Below are positions 39,012 through 51,233 of a DNA stretch of 64,000 bases, in pieces. A program made the position numbers and the translations under genes. The number at the start of each line of letters is the position of its first letter. The first letter of the stretch is position 1. Source of the DNA: Salvator merianae. Its lineage: Eukaryota; Chordata; Lepidosauria; Squamata; Teiidae. Under the pieces are notes generated by a model. It worked only from the letters and a program-made list of their open reading frames with translations, made no database searches and was not told the DNA's origin. The stretch is from the NCBI GenBank assembly GCA_003586115.2, contig QVOM02000103.1:4301996-4365995 (forward strand), in the 5' to 3' direction.

Positions 39012-39324
39012 CTGAAATAAGAAACAATAATTTAATGTCTTAAATATTAGGAAAAATGTAACATCCTATTCTTTCTATATTCATTATAATTGTATAGTAA
39101 TATTTCTGATTATGCAATACTCAGAACTGTAAGGAACAGATCAAGAATGTTTTCTTTATTGTGGTTAATTTTCTGGGCCATTGTGCTTAACATTGGACCA
39201 GCATCTAATGTTAACTGGACACTACACTTTTTGTAGAAAACAGATGTGGCTTTGACAAGGTACTTGAAAATCACCAGTTGTTACACCTAGACTGACTTCA
39301 ACATAACTCTGAGTAAGGAACTAT

Positions 39325-39503
39325 GGCCCTTTCTGCACTTGACCTTATTCCAAGTTATATCTTGGAATAGGGATCTGCAATCTGCATGCTACTATGAACT
39401 ATGGCAGGTCCCACTCGGGGCCTGCTATAATCAGCACTAGTGTGTGGATAGCAGGTCCCTATTCTGGGATATAGTCCAGAATAAAGCCAAGTGCAGAAAG
39501 GGC
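39325..39503. mobile_element. Palindromic MITE, copy 3
   Basis: Runs from GCCCTTTCTGCACTTGACC to GTGCAGAAAGGGC with TTATTCCAAGTTATATCTTG and its inverse further in. The copy is flanked by CTATG on both sides (39320-39324 and 39504-39508), a likely target duplication. It is intronic in SLIT2. Confidence 0.85.
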
Positions 39504-41154
39504 CTATGAATAAGGAAGTCAACAAGAAATGAAAAGCGTCCAAGGAAGTTACATGCATTCCTGAACCCTGATTTCTTGCTATTTTAAGGAATATTCTAAT
39601 GTCATTTAAATTCAAATCAGACAGATGAAGAATTTTGCTTAACCTTCTCCTGAGAGCACATCAAGATTATGGCCATTTGTAGTGGCTATGCATGCAGAAG
39701 AATCACAAGAAGAATGACAGGCCATACTATCCAGCCTCAGTCTTCGAGCTCACTCTTAAAAATATTTTCTGTATTGTTTCACCAATGTCTTATTCTAGTA
39801 AACTTATCTGCTGACTAGTAAGGTGCTCCTTGCCTTGTTTTTATCTGTCTTGTCCAAGGGCATAGTAACAATCTGGTAGATTTTATTATTAGAAAAGTAT
39901 AGAAGGATGCAATGAAAGGTTTTGGAGAAGGCATAGCTAAGGAAAGGGAAGGAAAAGGGGTCAAAGAATCAGTTTTTTCAACAACCCTGAGATACTATAT
40001 TTCAGTTTCTATAATTTCCATATGAGCTAGTTTACTTTTTAAGGCTAGTTTGTATAAGTGGTTTTATATACAATCATTCCAATACCTACAGTATATAGAT
40101 ATACAAAGGAGATGGACATTTCTGTGATTTTACTTCTATTTGTTCAAGGTCTACATCAATTTGCATTTTTTTTTAAAGAATTGTCCTTTTGTCAATGAAA
40201 GCTATTAAATAATATACAGTTTTTCAAATATGAATGGCAAGCAATTTTCCTCAAAACATTTTTGCATTTGTTATTATCACTAATGTATCTATTCTTGTGC
40301 ATAGTTTTGTAAAATATGCTTTTGTTGCAAGTTTATTACTGCTAAAAATGCATCACAAAATTGATAAAATATATTTCTAAGTATACATATATTTTCTAAG
40401 TATACATTTCTTTCGCTACTTGCATAGTTTTGGTAATTATGAGTTTTGTGCATGTGTATTTATGACAGATGGGTTGTAACCCTTGCTATGGACAAGTGAA
40501 AATTGTAACCCAAAATGGCATCTTTCCAGTTCTCCCTGGATGAGGGGTACAGAAAATATACTTTTCTGGCTCCCATACTAATCATAAATTCTAGGATTCA
40601 TTATGTTGGTGTAACCTAGGGGACTACTATATACTTGCTTTTCAGTTTGTGATTGGCCTAGTATGTACCAACATTGTAACCTGGCATTTTCAAGAGAAAT
40701 AAATGTATTCCTCCCTATCTTTACTTTCAGATGTAGCAAACTGTTACAGGGTAATGCCATGCACATATAGACTTCTGAACTATTACACTGAAAGAAAACA
40801 AAAACCTATGTTAGCAGATGTCTCAGTACCTGCATAAGTACATTTACCATTTCCAACTGTAGGCTTCAGTATTGTGCTAACTGTACAAATATGAAATTAT
40901 CAGTTTTGACAGCAATCTGTGGTAGCAAGATTGTTCCTAGTCCTTGGAGGCTTCAGGGCTCAGTCTGAAGTTCACATGAGCTTTGGGCCACGATGTGAGC
41001 TAGTCTGGACCAGCACTGCCATGCAGATGGCACTGTTTCTGCCCATGCCTTTCCAAGGTCAGAATCAGCAGGGTAAAGAATTCTTCAGGTGGTTGGTAGA
41101 ATAATAAAGCTAACTGACTGGATACAGGGACAAAGTTGCAGTTGTTCTAAATCT

Positions 41155-41620
41155 TGGAGCTTTTTCGCACTTGCCATGTTAGACAGGGTAACTATCCTGA
41201 TCTAAGGTGGAATGAACCCGACAGCATGGATACCATCCATACTGCGTTGCCCTAGAATGGAACACCAGCAGGATACCAACATTCGCACTGCAAATGCTGG
41301 TGTCCTGCTCCTGGTTCCTTGCCATTACAACAGCTGGGAAGTGTCTGGCCGTTGTCATGGTGACCAGCAGCGCCACAGATTGTGTAGGTACAGCTGCAGC
41401 CACAGCACACCACACAGTTGTGCATTCATACCCAGAAATGGGGTGCGAACACTCTTTACCGGGAGCAGGCTAGCTGCTCAAGGTCAAGTTGTAGATCACA
41501 ATCAGCTAGCCACAATTAGGAGCAGCTCAAATCTGCTCCCAGTTGTGTGGGCCACCACAAGGTGCGGACACACTTGCCTAGTGAGCATCTGCATGCTTAC
41601 AAGGCAGCAAGTGCAAGCCA
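41155..41620. repeat. Foldback block, possible non-autonomous DNA element
   Basis: A hairpin pairs about 41250-41279 (GGAACACCAGCAGGATACCA) with about 41287-41318 (TGGTGTCCTGCTCCTGGTTCC). The block starts with GAGCTTTTTCGCACTTGCC and near its end has GGCAGCAAGTGCAAGCC. GC content is higher than in the flanks. The borders are approximate. Confidence 0.5.
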
Positions 41621-42630
41621 CAGTCAAGGCATCTTTCTCCTTAAAGCATCTTACTTCAACCGGCACTAATCTGTTTCCATCTTCCAGCAGTTAATGTGGT
41701 TGGAACATATCAAAGGAGCAAAAGCAAGCATATATATTCTGGTATTGGGGAGACAGTGACTTGCGCTCATACTAAAAATACATTATATTTGTATTTAACT
41801 TTTCTAACAAAAAAAGAGTCACAGCAAACACATCTTAAAGAAAGGTATGTGCAAGAAACATGAATATCAATGGAAACAACTGCATGCATAGGCAAAACCA
41901 TGTACAAACTCCACAGATAGCTTTCTTTAAAAAACTGACAAATATTTATTGCAAACCAATGTAGACATTGGACACACTGAAGTTTAGACTGGAAATCAAC
42001 AAGTGAAAATTGACAGATTTGTCTGTTCTCAGCACTCTCTCACATATACACCAGTTCCTATGTCTATTTATCCTGCACTTCTACATGGGCCATCGCCCTT
42101 CTCTGGCTGTGATGAGATACAAAAAAAAATAAAAAAAAATCTCTGAGACAACTCAAAGACAGCTTCAAGGTGGGATTGTTCACACACCAGTCTGCCCCTC
42201 CCCTTTCTCATGAACATTCTATGCTAGAAAAGGTGGATTAGAGAAGACTTCAAAACACGGGTGCCACACACAGTCTCTATGAGGCGCCTCCAAATCACCC
42301 CTTTTGTTATGTCTGAACACAGCCTCAGTCAGCATCTCTTTCCCATGTACACAGAGAAACAGAGATATTCATTGGAAGGAAGGCAAGCAGACTGTATGGT
42401 CACACCAGTGCTTGCTTGTCTTGTCATCCATTCTTAGAAATCTCTTTTTTTCCACAAGAGGGATATTTTATATTGAGCTTCTGGAGAATCCACGTTTGTC
42501 AGCTACTTCTAGCTTCCTTATTTTCTTCTCTCTTAAGGGAGCAAGATAAAAGTTTCACAAGACATCTGTCAAAAATCAGGCACTTGGAAATTTAACTGGC
42601 ATGAGCCAGGAGCACCAACAGGAAAGAATG

Positions 42631-42811
42631 ACCCTTTCTGTACTGAGCCTTATTCCAGATTATATCCCAGAACAGGGACCTGCTATCTGCATCCTGGCGC
42701 AGACTAAGGCTGGCTCTGCCCGGTGCCTGCCATAGTCTGCACTAGCTTATGGATGCCAGGTCCCTATTCTGGGATATAATCTGGGAATAAGGTCCAGCGC
42801 AAAAGGGGCCC
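42631..42811. mobile_element. Palindromic MITE, copy 4
   Basis: Runs from ACCCTTTCTGTACTGAGCC to GCGCAAAAGGGGCCC with CTTATTCCAGATTATATCCC on the left and GGGATATAATCTGGGAATAA on the right. It has more terminal changes than copies 2 and 3. It is intronic in SLIT2. Confidence 0.8.
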
Positions 42812-42835
42812 TAATTACCTGAGAGCAATTTATGG

Positions 42836-43140
42836 GCCTTTTCGCATTTCCCTCTGTGAGAGTTCCAGGTGGATCGGAGGAACGTGTTGTTGGATCTGTG
42901 ATTCCCCAGCCTTTCCTGCTATGGACAGCTAAAATGTTTCCAGGTGTTGCCACTTGATCCAGCTCTCCTTACCCTTGCACACGATACATGATGTCCCCTC
43001 TCCCAATCACAGTTGGGGTAGGTGGGACTTCTGATGTCCAAATGCAAGGCTGGGAACATCACAGGCCGCTGGCTATTTGCATAGCTGCCAATGCTGGACA
43101 GAAATGGGAATGCTCCTGTGCCCAGCGTGTGAATGGCCTT
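42836..43140. mobile_element. Possible non-autonomous TIR element
   Basis: The left end GGGCCTTTTCGCATTTCCC and right end GCCCAGCGTGTGAATGGCCTT share an approximate inverse match (GGCC-TT-C-CA). It sits 25 bp from MITE copy 4. Ends and family are uncertain. Confidence 0.35.
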
Positions 43141-43638
43141 AGCCATTCCAAACATGAACTGGCCCAGGATGATCTTCAGAAACCATTCTATGCAGTTAAG
43201 TGTAGATTTGGTCTACATGTCTTAAGATAACTTTGCAGTTTACGTTCTTAAATTTTAATCTAACTCTAATCTCCCTTAAGAAAGGGAGATTTCATCATAA
43301 AAATGACGAGCCATTTTCTTTATATGTGGGTTAGATGATGTGAAGAAAAACTGCTGGTTATTTTGCACTTTAAAATGTGTTTCCCCATTCTTAAATTGGA
43401 CTGAAAGTGGTTTACAACTTAGGTGTACCTGGTAAACTGTCTGGTGATCCACTATTCCTCTAATTCCAGTTCTATGAAAGCTTTTTGCCACTGGAAAGTA
43501 CTTCCTTTATTATTAAATCAAATTTTGTTAAACTTTCTTGTAACACACTGTCAAAAATATGTATTTTACCAATATCCATTTAGAAAATCTTAGGAATTAG
43601 AAGAATATGCAGTTTTGAAATGTTATTTATTGGCTTAC

Positions 43639-43769
43639 CTATAAATGGCAGATGCTGGATATAATCCTGTATCATAACTGACCCTCACTCTTCCACGGTA
43701 TAATTCAACTGCTATATGATCTTTGTCACCTTTGTACAGCAAAATCCCACTGTCCTCATCTGTGGCAAT
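43639..43769 (-). CDS. SLIT2: SLIT2 exon: laminin G, part 2
   Basis: This 131-nt exon (phase 0 to 2) encodes [20 protein letters not shown], then [20 protein letters not shown] and [17 protein letters not shown] is the hallmark strand of laminin-G/ALPS domains. The acceptor is GTCACAAG, which lacks a strong pyrimidine tract (TTTTTGTTAGTG lies just upstream on neither side of it), and the donor GTAAGCC. Confidence 0.95.
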
Positions 43770-44467
43770 CTTGTGACAGATCAATTGTTTTTGTTAGTGA
43801 TCAATGGAACTAAACACAGAAATTTAATTTAAAAAACCCTACATGAATAATAAAAATAATAAAAAAGCTACTTCTAATTAAATATCCATGTAATATAATT
43901 AAACTTATCTTCCAATAAGTGTTTATGGTCATTCTGGTTTTATATCTGGATTACTCTGCACATATGAATACTAAGCTCTACATCAGTGCAGTGATTATCA
44001 TTAACATTTCTCTACTTGAAGTTATTTTATACATCACAAAGGAGCAAATCCACATGCAGTCACAGTTCCTCTGAAAAACTTAAGTTTTGCATTTAGATGC
44101 TGCTTTTCTCTTGATTCTCTTCACCCAACAGTTTCTTCCAAGTTTCATATGGCAAACATTCCTTTCCTGATCTGGATTTCTTATCCCTAAATCAAAATAC
44201 TATTATTTTTAACTAGAGTACATGCTTATTAGAGATGGAAAATAAGGATACATGCTCTAAATCAGATGTATGGGTCAAATGACCATCCAGATCTCAGTTC
44301 CCATCAATTTCAGCAGGGACAGTAGTCAGGAATGACATGTTTAGTAATACTGGATCAACCAGCTCCTTCCTAAAATGTGTTCTGGTCTCAACAACAACAA
44401 CAATAGTTGTTATACGTAACTAATGCTTAATGTATGACAGATTTCTTTCAAAATACTTTTGACTTAC

Positions 44468-44708
44468 CTGGAGAGTGATATTGGTCTGAGGACGAAACTT
44501 TGCTGAAGAAATTTGCAGATAGGAATCTTTGTTTACAAAGTTTATGCTGACCAACTTTTCACATTTATCACCTTGGTAACCTGACAGACACTGGCAGATT
44601 GGCTCATTTGCTTTGATGATGCATTGGGCTCCATTCTGACATTCATAATTATCACATGGACTGGTGCGGGGCAAGACCATTGGTGGTGAAAACTCGCAGA
44701 AAAGTCCA
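44468..44708 (-). CDS. SLIT2: SLIT2 exon: EGF5 end, cleavage site, EGF6, start of laminin G
   Basis: This ~241-nt exon ends in phase 0 with the donor GTAAGTC. It encodes [20 protein letters not shown], then the EGF6 cysteines ([23 protein letters not shown]), and then [20 protein letters not shown] opening the laminin-G domain. The known SLIT processing site lies between EGF5 and EGF6 at the Arg-Thr bond of VLPRTSP, and that sequence is intact. Cleavage gives an N-terminal ROBO-binding fragment and a C-terminal fragment. The start may be off by one base. Confidence 0.96.
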
Positions 44709-44803
44709 CTAGATGAACAAAAGGATATCGTTAGATCAAATGAGTCACTTGTCAGATGCAATAGCAATATACATAATTTGTCAAATTTCCCAGTTGCTCT
44801 TAC

Positions 44804-44941
44804 CTATATCCTTCAGGGCATATACAAGTGTACCCATTCACTGCATCTGTACACTGTGCTCCATTTTTACACTTGTTGTCTTGGCAGTCATCATAATCAA
44901 TATCACAGTGTTCTCCTACATAACCTGGTGTGCAATTGCAT
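44804..44941 (-). CDS. SLIT2: SLIT2 exon: end of EGF4 and EGF5
   Basis: This 138-nt exon (phase 2 to 2) encodes [20 protein letters not shown] and then [19 protein letters not shown] followed by ICPEGY. It closes EGF4 and holds most of EGF5. The DIDYDDC start fits the calcium-binding EGF consensus. It is separated from the preceding coding exon by a 15.4-kb intron and from the next by only about 95 bp. Confidence 0.97.
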
Positions 44942-45904
44942 CTGTAGAAAAAGATGTAAATGCAATAAAAAGGCAGTTATGATGCTGTTTTCAATCATTC
45001 CAAAATAAAGCAGAGATTGCGGGGGTGGGGGAGGGAATATTTCAGATTTTATAACGTGTCATTTTGCATTTTAAACAAAATGCTATAAAACCTGAAGATG
45101 ATGGCTGGTATACTGACTGAAGCATAGTGTTGCATGAAATATCACAAATTCATGTTTGTTGGTTGTGTCTGTTTTCTGTTTTGTTTCATTATCTAACATT
45201 ACATAAAGTATTCAAGACTGTGCATCTTGAAGGATCTCATAAATCATTATGACATCTTGCCTTCCGACTGGAATTATACAATGCAAAACTATCCCGACAT
45301 CTTAGGCTAAGATTTGCATTTGAGAACAGTATCTAGAACAGAAATATTTTGCAGATTAGATCAGCATGATCAGAAACCATGTTTCATGTAATAAAGTTAG
45401 TTCTGAGTGCTATACTTTTTAGTGGTAGTGGGGGAACAGGGACATAGTCCAAGAATATTTTACTAGGAGTTTGATACTGTCTGGCCGGTTTTAAAATAAT
45501 CAGGGAAAAAAAAGACTACTACTCTAAGCACTTGTCTGAATACTTTAAAAGAAGCAATACATTTAAAATGATCATAAAAGAAGAGTTACATATGAAAACC
45601 AAAGTAAATTAAAGATTCAACTATTGTATCCCTTGTAAAAATAGGGATGCATATGGTCAGTCTTGAAAACAGCTGTCCCTAATAGCTGAATAGCAACAGA
45701 TGAAACTAACATCAGAAAGCAATATAAAATTTATTAGTGATCAAAATATCCAAACATGAAGCATAAGCTACCATAAATGATAAATCAAAGGAAAAGGGAA
45801 CATGTTTTATATGCTGCAGAGTAGATAAGGCTGCATATCTATGTCCTTGATTTAGATTTGGAATTCAAGAATAGGTATCATTATAGCAAGGGGGTCTAGA
45901 AGCA

Positions 45905-45993
45905 TCTTAGAGTCTAACAAAGAAAAGTAAGTTGGTAGCATGAGCTTTTGCAGACTAAGCCTAAGTAGCCTTAGTCTATGAAAGCTCATGCTA
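45905..45993. repeat. Inverted repeat of about 26 bp
   Basis: GTAGCATGAGCTTTTGCAGAC near 45934-45960 pairs with GTCTATGAAAGCTCATGCTAC near 45973-45993 across a short loop, with two or three mismatches. The AGAGTCTAACAAAGAAAAGT lead-in is a phrase common in amniote interspersed repeats; I do not assign the family. Confidence 0.65.
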
Positions 45994-45999
45994 CAAATT

Positions 46000-46130
46000 C
46001 TTTTTTTTTTTTTAGAGATGATGATGATTAAATTTGACTTGTATTCCACCCCATCACCCATAGATCTCAGGGTGGCTTGCATAATTATGCACATATAATA
46101 AAACCAAAATCTAAAATAATAAAAACATTC
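46000..46130 (-). mobile_element. LINE 3'-tail fragment
   Basis: A complement-oriented tail (TTGTATTCCACCCCATCACCC, then CTCAGGGTGGCTTGCATAAT) matching the usual L2/CR1 3' module. Confidence 0.5.
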
Positions 46131-47239
46131 CTAAAAATACATATAAAAACAGGAGGAGAGAAGATAGTTGTCTGTTAAGGCATGACTGTGTGAGCTCTCT
46201 TCTTTTGTCAACTAATGCTTTTCTGCTGGATCTTTTCCCATTTTTATGCTTTTATTTCTCTTTTAACAGGTTAATGATGATTTTGTTCTACTTACAGATT
46301 TGTAAAAAAAAGAGGCAGCTGGTTCCTAATTGCAGCCTTGGCCCTATCTAATTGTTCTTATCTTCCTGATATTAGGTGCCATTTTGCTTCACCTTTAATC
46401 ACACTTACTTTTTGATTTTTTTATTAACTTGGCTAGCCAGAAGTTAAGATTTTACATCTGGCTTCTACATTTGCTTTTTGTCTTTTTGCACTCTGAGTTT
46501 TCTCCCAGGATACTCAAAGTTGCATTTTTTCTCCTTTTCCCTTATTATTGTAACTATTATCATCCTCATGGTCCTCACTAGAGTTGCATCGAGACAATTA
46601 GGTTTTTTTGTTTTTTTAATGAAAGATGTGGTGTCTTCCACATCTCTTATGGGCAGCCAGTCCAAGATAACAGATTTCTTTTCCATGCCAGGTATCTTCA
46701 GAGACTGACAACCCAACTAAAGAGTCATTAATACATGAGCAAGCACTGTCCTACAATTGGTCACTGAGTCCATACTGTATAGATATGCCTGAGAGAGTGA
46801 ATGGGAACAAGGAAGAGGGAACTCTCTAGTGACTATAAATCTTCAATCAAGACCTATGTCCCAGAATTGTTCTCCTCAAATGGAAGGAGATGGACTAGAA
46901 GCTGTTCCTAAATTCCTACTGACTCCTAATGCAAACAATGATCACAATTTCTCATTAAATTATTCATACAAGCTTGGACACTCTAAGCAGGCAACAAGAT
47001 AGTTTGAGCAAACTAATGAAGGCTAGAGTTTTAAAATTTCCCTAATTAAAGCATTCATAACTATAACAAAGAAACTGTTGCAAACACTAAAAACCTATGT
47101 TTACATATGTTGGAAGAATGTACAGATGTTATCAAGAAAGAACATCAGGTTCAACACTGTACAATCTTCTCTGAGGCTGGATGTATTCAGAAGTCCATAC
47201 CTTGTTTGAACCCGAAATCCAAGGATAACAAAGGCAAAA

Positions 47240-49620
47240 ACTAATATGTCCAGGAAACCTAAAAATATCAAGAACTATGAGTATCCCATTCCAAAAGCAA
47301 AACTGAAATTAAACAGACCTTTTGAAATTCTGAATGAATCCAACAAAAAGAAAAAGAAAAGAACAAGAAACAAGAAAAAAATCTTACAAAGTCTGCCAAC
47401 TATAGTTTATCTATATCAGCTGATAGAGTTAACCCACTCTAAAGAGGTTTCTGATCACACAATTATTTTAGAGACAACTGGAGTAGCCGGTAAGATCTCA
47501 AACAATCTTTCCACCCCGTCTCTATTTGATACCAGACAAATCAACAACAATTGGATACTACATTGTATCCCCCATAAAATTGTTTTTATTAATTACTCTA
47601 AACCAGACCTCTAACAACTTCAGATTCAAATAAATCCTTCTTCACTAGCAACCCTATTTGAGTCTCCCAGTATTATCTTAATGAATTGACTATGAGTGAC
47701 ACGCAGTGCTCCTGTAGTCAAAATCTGAAAATTCATAATTTTAAGAGAACAAAAGTGGCTCCCACATACAAAGAACTAGTTAGAGGGACCAATTCTTTTC
47801 AAACTGTGAACAAACATTTAGAGAAAACTAAGGAAAAGGAATTTCAGACCTTAGCAGAAGTCAACCTGTTGGCCCCGGACATCACTCAGTCGAAATTTTA
47901 TCCTCTGACTTTTACTGATTTTCAACCATCAGCGCAGTCAGACCCATCTAGGACAGAAGAGAATAGGCTTATACCAGTAACAACCTCTTCCGATACTAGG
48001 ACAACTGTTGATGTGACGGTACCATAGGTAGTTAATAAGGTCTCTTCGAAATCCTTCCCCTTGGTAAATGGCTCTGTTTATCAAGACAAGGAAATCTAGA
48101 TCTAATCATTTCTTATGACTGACTGCCTCCAACCCAACATCACTATGCCCTTAAAATAATCTCCTGGAATGTGTCTGGATGGGACAGTAAGACCAAGGAC
48201 AAGCACTTCCTCATTTACTTAGAGGGGTGAGGAAGGATAACATTTCCATATTATCCTTCTATAAGAAACTTGGGCTACTTGCCTTATACAACTAAACAGC
48301 TAAACCACCTTCCCTTTTAATGCCTTGATGTCCAACAAGGGTGGGTGCCCAAGTGCCAGCCTGACCATTTTGGTTTCTACATCTATAATCACTGATATTT
48401 ATCTGTTGAGTAATTTTGAACCCTATGCTCCAGGGAGTCTCATAAAACTAATTATTCTAGTTTTATATTCCTTAGCATTTATCTTTCCTCAATGAAATTG
48501 CAAGCTCAGTTGAAAACCAGTATGGTTCATATATTATCTCCTTACTTTTCAAATTTTCTGAAGCCCATCTTTCTATAGCTGGAGATTTTAAGGCAAGAAT
48601 GGGCCCAAATTACTAATCCTCGATCACAAAATTTCCATCACTGATAGATGTAAAAGATGGTAGACAATTTTTAGATTAATGATTAATGATTAACTTCATT
48701 GGATTTTGCTTAGCTAAAGTACTCCAGACTTGACATGATTATTTTCAATGTAACAGCTCTTGGAGATAGCTCAGGAGAACATACATTTTTAGCACAAAAT
48801 GGTTCTAGTGTGATCAATTGCTGCCTAATGTCTAGATGTTCTCTTCAGTTAGTATAATCCTTTCATATTGGCCTTCAAACTGAAAGTAATCACATTCCAC
48901 TAGAGACTAAATGATTTTTTATTTGGTACAAATATTACATTGGCTCCTTCTTATCCAGCTGTCTTAAACCATGAAGGCCGCAAGCTGAAAAGGGAAAACT
49001 AGTCAATGAAAAACTCTAATTGTCTCCAAATAATTCTGAGTTCACTGACTGTGAACTCCTTAGAATCTCTGATTCTCATTAATTCACCATCTGGAAACAT
49101 TATTGGGATATTCGAGGAGCTGACTAAAATTTTCAAGATCTGCTGCTTGTAAACATAGTCATATATCTGGCAATAAGCACAGTAATCCTACAAGAAGATC
49201 TGCATGTTGGTTTGATGCTGTGAATGCTTTGCTGCAAAAAGAAGGCTGGAAGATGCTTACATTCCTTATAGAAATTCTGATCAAATAGTGCCACTGACAT
49301 GTCATGGGTAACTTAAACATAAACTTCAGCAGAAAAATAAACAGTATGTAAAAGATTTTTGGATGCTGTTACTACAGGCTACACTCAACAACTCCAGAGG
49401 TTTCTGGCAACTGGTGTCAGGAATGCTAGGATCTGGCTCTAGTTAGGCACCAACATGCAGCATCCTTGCTGGTGTGTAGAAGGATGATTTTAGAGCCACA
49501 TTTAGTGACTCAGATTTCAGTGAAACATCTTCCTGCCTCCTTGACATAGCTCAGCTTTCACCCCATTCACTTTGGAGACAAGTTGCTTCATTCAAGGTGC
49601 TCATGATAATAAAACATAAA
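47240..49620 (+). mobile_element. Non-LTR retrotransposon, ORF1 and 5' part of ORF2 (dead)
   Basis: Two broken plus-strand frames (47246-47614, very Lys/Asn-rich, and 47686-48027) lie where an ORF1 would be. About 48150 starts an endonuclease-like frame: KIISWNVSGW, then a degraded ETWA segment, then near 48580 AGDFKARMGPN, corresponding to the apurinic endonuclease motifs WNV-G, E and GDFN-R. Further on, near 49210, CWFDAVNAF and RRLEDAYIPYRNS fit the linker that follows the endonuclease in many LINEs. Numerous stops and frameshifts are present. The clade was not assigned. Confidence 0.6.
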
Positions 49621-50570
49621 AACATGATTAAAGACAAAATTTTAATTCGGTAAAATAGCTCCAGTGAACTAAAAGCAACTACACTCAAAGATAAAAACAG
49701 TAAAGTTAGGAGCAGGAAAAGACTTTCCAGAAAAGATGTGCGTGTGTGTATGTGTTTCCTGAAAGATCTTAAGGAAGCATGTGTGGACAGCAGTACTTCG
49801 GACCCAGGCCATAATCAGATGGGCAGCCAATACAGTTTTTGAAGGATGGGAGTAATATGTTCCCAACTACTTGCCCCAGAGAGAACTCTGGCAACACATT
49901 CTACATAATCTGAACGTTCCAAATGCTTTTCAAGGGCAGCCCCATGTAGAAAGATGTGGAAGTGGTCTAATCATGATGTGAGTCATTAATACCAAACCAG
50001 ATCTGTCACACCAAGCTTTAGTATGCAAAATAAGTCTTGGCCACAGCTGCTACCTGAGTATCCAGGAGCAAAATCAGGGCCCAAGACAACCTCTAAACTG
50101 TCTCAAAGGGAGTGCCACCCCATCTAGAACATGCTGAGTCCCCAATTCCTGATCAGCATTCCTCCTGACATGCATGTTGTCTGGGTTCAATCTCTGCCTA
50201 TTCACATACATCCAAGCCCATCACAGCCTCCAGACCAGGTTCAGGACAACCATTGCCTCCCTGTCATCCTATGACATAGTGAAGAACTATACCTCATGAG
50301 AGTATTGGTTACACAGACCAACCCTCTAGATGATCTCTCCCAGCACTTCCATGTAGATGTTGAACAACATGGGGCATCCCCATAGCCCAAAGGCAGAAAT
50401 TCTTCTTCATCATCACCTTCTAGACTCTGTTCTCAAGGTAGGACTGGAATTTATTCCAGGATTGTACTCCCAAGCCCAAGCCTAAGCCTGCAAGGCTGTC
50501 CAAAAGAACATCATGACTAATGATTCTGAATAATGCTTAGAGCTCCAGCAGACCAACAGAGACACTCACT
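49620..50570 (-). mobile_element. L2-type LINE relic, reverse-transcriptase C-terminal part
   Basis: Minus-strand frames give, with frameshifts, MLFNIYMEVLGE near 50370, then a segment around 50220-50100 matching the L2 pattern of W-R-NRL-LNPDK followed by LDGVALPLRQFRGCLG, and near 49820 the VLALHWLP-like text that ends L2 ORF2. Degraded by many stops. Opposite in orientation to the element at 47240-49620, which it follows directly. Confidence 0.6.
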
Positions 50571-51233
50571 CTTTAAAGAACTGATACAAATCCTCCATTT
50601 GGAAGATCAATAAAGGTGTGAGAATTGCTTGAGATTTGCTTGTCTGAAACACCTCACTACATTTTATTTTTGTGTTATCTATATTATAGTTATTACAATT
50701 GTTTCCAAACACAAATGAATGTATTGGCACTTCTAGTTCCACAATCAGCTTCTTGTTCGGCCCAGCTGCAAGACATAGCGCAGTGCATACGTCCAAACAG
50801 CAGATGCACTACATGCTAAGTAATGTTTTAATTCTTCAGTGTTTCAAGTGAACAGTTAACCCAGTAAATATATCTGAAATATGAATTTATCCCATGATTA
50901 CTAATCTGTTCATTTTGAGATAGAAATATACTTGAGTATAACAACACATATTTTCTAAGAATATTTATGAGGGCTAAAAATATAAATGAAAGAATAAAGA
51001 ACTGAAAGCCATGTCATAAAAAAAAAGTTCTAAAATGGCAAAAATCAATACTACCTGGAGTATTCCATAGCAGTTTGGCAAAAAGTGCATCAAACTAACA
51101 CCATCTTTCTTTTGATTAATGCTTCCAAAAGCATACCAGAGAATTTAATGATAATACAGGAAAAGAAGCAGAAACAAATAAATCTCCTTAATTTTCTGAA
51201 CTTCTATGTAACAAAATAATATCAGGTACAGAA

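Larger units (their letters stand above)
39012..43638. other. SLIT2 intron within the laminin-G region
   Basis: A 4.6-kb intron. It holds two palindromic MITE copies (39325-39503 and 42631-42811) and two GC-richer foldback blocks at about 41155-41620 and 42836-43140. The rest is AT-rich with nothing recognised. Confidence 0.7.

Noticed and set aside
41212..41694. 160-codon plus-strand open frame
   Set aside because: It overlaps a foldback, GC-rich repeat block in a SLIT2 intron; the composition reflects the repeat, and no domain is visible.
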